Assembly: GCA_039183205.1 (NCBI GenBank)
Contig: JBCDBR010000025.1
Span: 1 to 64,000 of the forward strand
Length of the DNA stretch: 64,000 nucleotides
Direction of reading: 5' to 3'
From: HKCCE3408 sp039183205
Lineage (GTDB): Bacteria; Pseudomonadota; Alphaproteobacteria; Rhodobacterales; Rhodobacteraceae
In this document: piece by piece, positions 62,464 through 64,000 of the stretch
Numbering within the stretch: the first letter of the stretch is position 1
Layout of the letters: every line of letters starts with the position of its first letter
The notes under the pieces: generated by a model
What the model saw: the letters and a program-made list of their open reading frames with translations, nothing else
Told to the model about the DNA's origin: nothing
Databases searched by the model: none
Made by a program: the position numbers and the translations under genes

Positions 62464-62957
62464 TTCCTGCGCTTGTGAAGGAGGCTGCATTTCAGCGTGA
62501 TCGCCGCTTCACGTACGACACCTATTTGCGACGGCAAAGCTCCAGAACCAAATGACCACAAAGTTTGCTTGGTCCGTCCGAGCTGACGACTGAGCCGATA
62601 TGTGCATTTCTGGACGTCCACAAGCCCGCTTTGAAACGGAAGTTGCTCCAGCCTGCCTTTTACCCCTTTGGGCCTGAATATCGGCGCAGCGGTCCAACAT
62701 CGCCTTGGACGGATCGAGCAGCGTGATCCGTGGCCTGCCTGGCCCTCAAAGGTATGGCGTCTGGCGAATGCTCCGGTGCCACAACCAGCGTCAAGCAGCT
62801 CCATTTCAGGCGTTGCCACGGCCGGGACGGTTGCCTTGAGCGCCGCTTGGGCTTCGCCTCCTGCGTGCCTCAAACAGCGCCGGTGCAAACGGTCATAGTC
62901 AGGGGCCAAACGATCGTAGAGGCCGGTCAAATCCGGATTAAAGGTTGCCAAGGTCAT
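62460..62957 (-). pseudogene. Frameshifted SAM-dependent methyltransferase
   Basis: The first frame begins with a class I methyltransferase start and motif I (LYDRLAPDYDRLHRRCLRHA, then LLDAGCGTGAF). The sequence then changes frame: ITLLDPSKAMLDRCADIQAQ is in a second frame, VKGRLEQLPFQSGLVDV is back in the first, and GHLVLELCRRK is in a third before a stop. The domain is also shortened. Three frame changes in about 500 bp make it a pseudogene. UbiE-like quinone or metabolite methylation is the likely ancestral role. Confidence 0.7.
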
Positions 62958-63032
62958 GGGAAGTGGTCTGCGAAGACGGTGGGTGCACGCCTGCGATCGA
63001 TAAGAACCGCAGGCCTTGCAGTTTATGCGTGG

Positions 63033-63266
63033 CTAGTCGTCGGTCGTCGGTCGTCGGTCGGGAGAAGCCGAAAGGGCAAACTTTGTCCATCCGAAGCAGA
63101 GAATCGCCAGAAGTGTCGCCAACACGATGACGAGGAAGAACACGTCATCAGGGTCAATCGGCGGTGTGAACAGAACAAGCGCGGTTGTGAAGAGCGCGGC
63201 GAAGGTGTTCACGATCCCAAGAACTCCGCGCGGAGGGATATGCGGCAGAAGCACCATTGCGATCAT
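63033..63266 (-). CDS. Possible small membrane protein
   Basis: From ATG 63266 this is a 77-residue frame with two strong predicted helices (GVLGIVNTFAALFTTALVLF and VFFLVIVLATLLAILCFGW) separated by PPIDPDD. A longer frame extends upstream into the start of the plus-strand gene at 63409, so I use the internal start; ATG 63257 is also possible. The C-terminal codons lie in a 7-bp tandem repeat. Expression is not certain. Confidence 0.4.
   Translation of the reverse strand: MIAMVLLPHIPPRGVLGIVNTFAALFTTALVLFTPPIDPDDVFFLVIVLATLLAILCFGWTKFALSASPDRRPTTDD
63036..63061. repeat. 7-bp tandem repeat, about 3.7 copies
   Basis: GTCGTCG occurs three times in a row (63036-63042, 63043-63049, 63050-63056), followed by GTCGG. 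It overlaps the end of the minus-strand membrane-protein frame. A change of one repeat would shift its frame, so slippage could alter the C-terminus. Confidence 0.65.
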
Positions 63267-63408
63267 CACCTCGACGGCAAGGATTTGAGTAGCAAAGCAT
63301 ATCGCCGGCACGGAACTGTGCAGCTTTACAAAGGAGCTTACTGCTGGTTCTCTGGATACTCGAGTACTGCAGTTGAGTGTTATCTTTGGTTTCGAAAGGT
63401 GCGCCCGA

Positions 63409-64000
63409 ATGATAGAGAAATTGTTTTCATTTGTACTGTTCAGGCTTTTTTGGGGAGCCTTGGTTTTAGGATTAACCTTTGGTGCTGCGAGTGCGCAAGA
63501 AAACTGGGATATTATCCCGACCATCATCCTCCCGTCTGAAACCAACGCTGCTGCCCAGGCTCTTGAGAGCGAATTCGGTATTTCTCCCGGATTTCTCGAG
63601 CTAACCAGCGGGCAGGGCAGAAAATACTACTACTTCATGTTTCATCGAATCGCGCCAGGCAGCATCGCGGAAGACTGGGGCTTGCAGGACGAATATGTGG
63701 TGATCGACGCAGACAGTACGAGGCGACCGTTCATTGATAATTTCATTTCACTGAGCGTTAATCACACTTCGATCGCCGAGACCCCGGAAACCATATCAGC
63801 CATCTTTGAACTCTATTTGGAGGTCCTTCGCGATCCGGAGCATTACGTGAACATCTCAGTCGTACCGGCATTCCAATTATACCAACACCGCGTCGCAAAC
63901 CGGCGTGATATGAGGTCGGACGAGGCCACCGGCTCAATCTTGCTGGCCAACAACGTCACCACTGCCAATCCACAACAGATTTTCGTTGATCATCTCGGCT
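63409..64000 (+). CDS. Exported protein with a PDZ-like segment (partial, runs off the right edge)
   Basis: ATG 63409 begins MIEKLFSFVLFRLFWGALVL, a signal peptide followed by TFGAASAQ. About 197 residues are visible, with no stop before the window end. The mature part has a PDZ-like pattern (HRIAPGSIAEDWGLQDEYVV, IDADSTRRPFIDNF) of the kind used to bind C-terminal peptides in the periplasm. The remainder is unseen, so its enzymatic class cannot be told. GAAAGG lies about 10 bases before the ATG. Confidence 0.7.
   Translation, partial: MIEKLFSFVLFRLFWGALVLGLTFGAASAQENWDIIPTIILPSETNAAAQALESEFGISPGFLELTSGQGRKYYYFMFHRIAPGSIAEDWGLQDEYVVIDADSTRRPFIDNFISLSVNHTSIAETPETISAIFELYLEVLRDPEHYVNISVVPAFQLYQHRVANRRDMRSDEATGSILLANNVTTANPQQIFVDHLG

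Noticed and set aside
1..64000. tRNA, rRNA, CRISPR or an intact insertion sequence
   Set aside because: I looked for cloverleaf ends, regularly spaced repeats and transposase motifs by eye and found none that hold up; a covariance-model scan would be decisive.

Overview
This window looks like accessory DNA from a GC-rich alphaproteobacterium, most likely a marine member of the Rhodobacterales. That placement is an inference. It rests on codon use, the tripartite tricarboxylate transporter, the DmdA-like demethylase, the glutaredoxin-MauE fusion and the number of short catabolic operons that each carry their own regulator. I see no rRNA, tRNA, CRISPR array or intact insertion sequence.

Layout. 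(1) 1-5949: a tctCBA carboxylate transporter (tctA runs off the left edge), divergent from a beta-decarboxylating dehydrogenase, a Gfo/Idh/MocA oxidoreductase and a GntR regulator. (2) 6032-7966: an ABM monooxygenase and a divergent TetR regulator with two clear operators between them, then an Stf0 sulfotransferase. (3) 8432-19886: an AraC regulator divergent from a PhyH dioxygenase, an MBL-fold protein, an Opp/Dpp-type ABC importer with fused ATPases and a GH38 alpha-mannosidase. This reads as uptake and processing of a mannose-containing compound. (4) 19911-33447: a large flavin-centred catabolic cluster in two divergent arms. One arm is ribBX, a class III CoA-transferase, a crotonase and a DmdA-like THF demethylase. 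The other is a Baeyer-Villiger-type monooxygenase, an aldehyde dehydrogenase, a RutA/SfnG-like flavin monooxygenase, a SsuABC/NMT1-type importer and two flavin reductases. A MarR regulator lies between them, and a near-identical 22-bp element precedes each arm.

(5) 33482-46747: LysR-linked short-chain dehydrogenases, an HXXEE membrane protein, a secreted propeller-like protein, a second LysR, a secreted double AhpD-like protein with calcium-binding repeats, a CobW-family zinc GTPase behind a candidate Zur box, an amidase and an iron-type alcohol dehydrogenase. (6) 47069-53481: an NTF2-like protein, an EamA exporter, a zinc-ribbon relative that has lost most cysteines, a glutaredoxin-MauE fusion, a GltS-type transporter, a gene-poor stretch and a LuxR regulator. 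(7) 53489-60553: a tight three-gene operon of exported proteins (VWA protein, 597-residue protein, 1294-residue protein) with no function I can name. (8) 60554-64000: small orphan genes, a decayed methyltransferase, and a PDZ-like exported protein cut by the right edge.

The best candidates for something undescribed are the region 4 catabolic regulon, the region 7 secreted VWA operon and the duplicated AhpD-like secreted protein.
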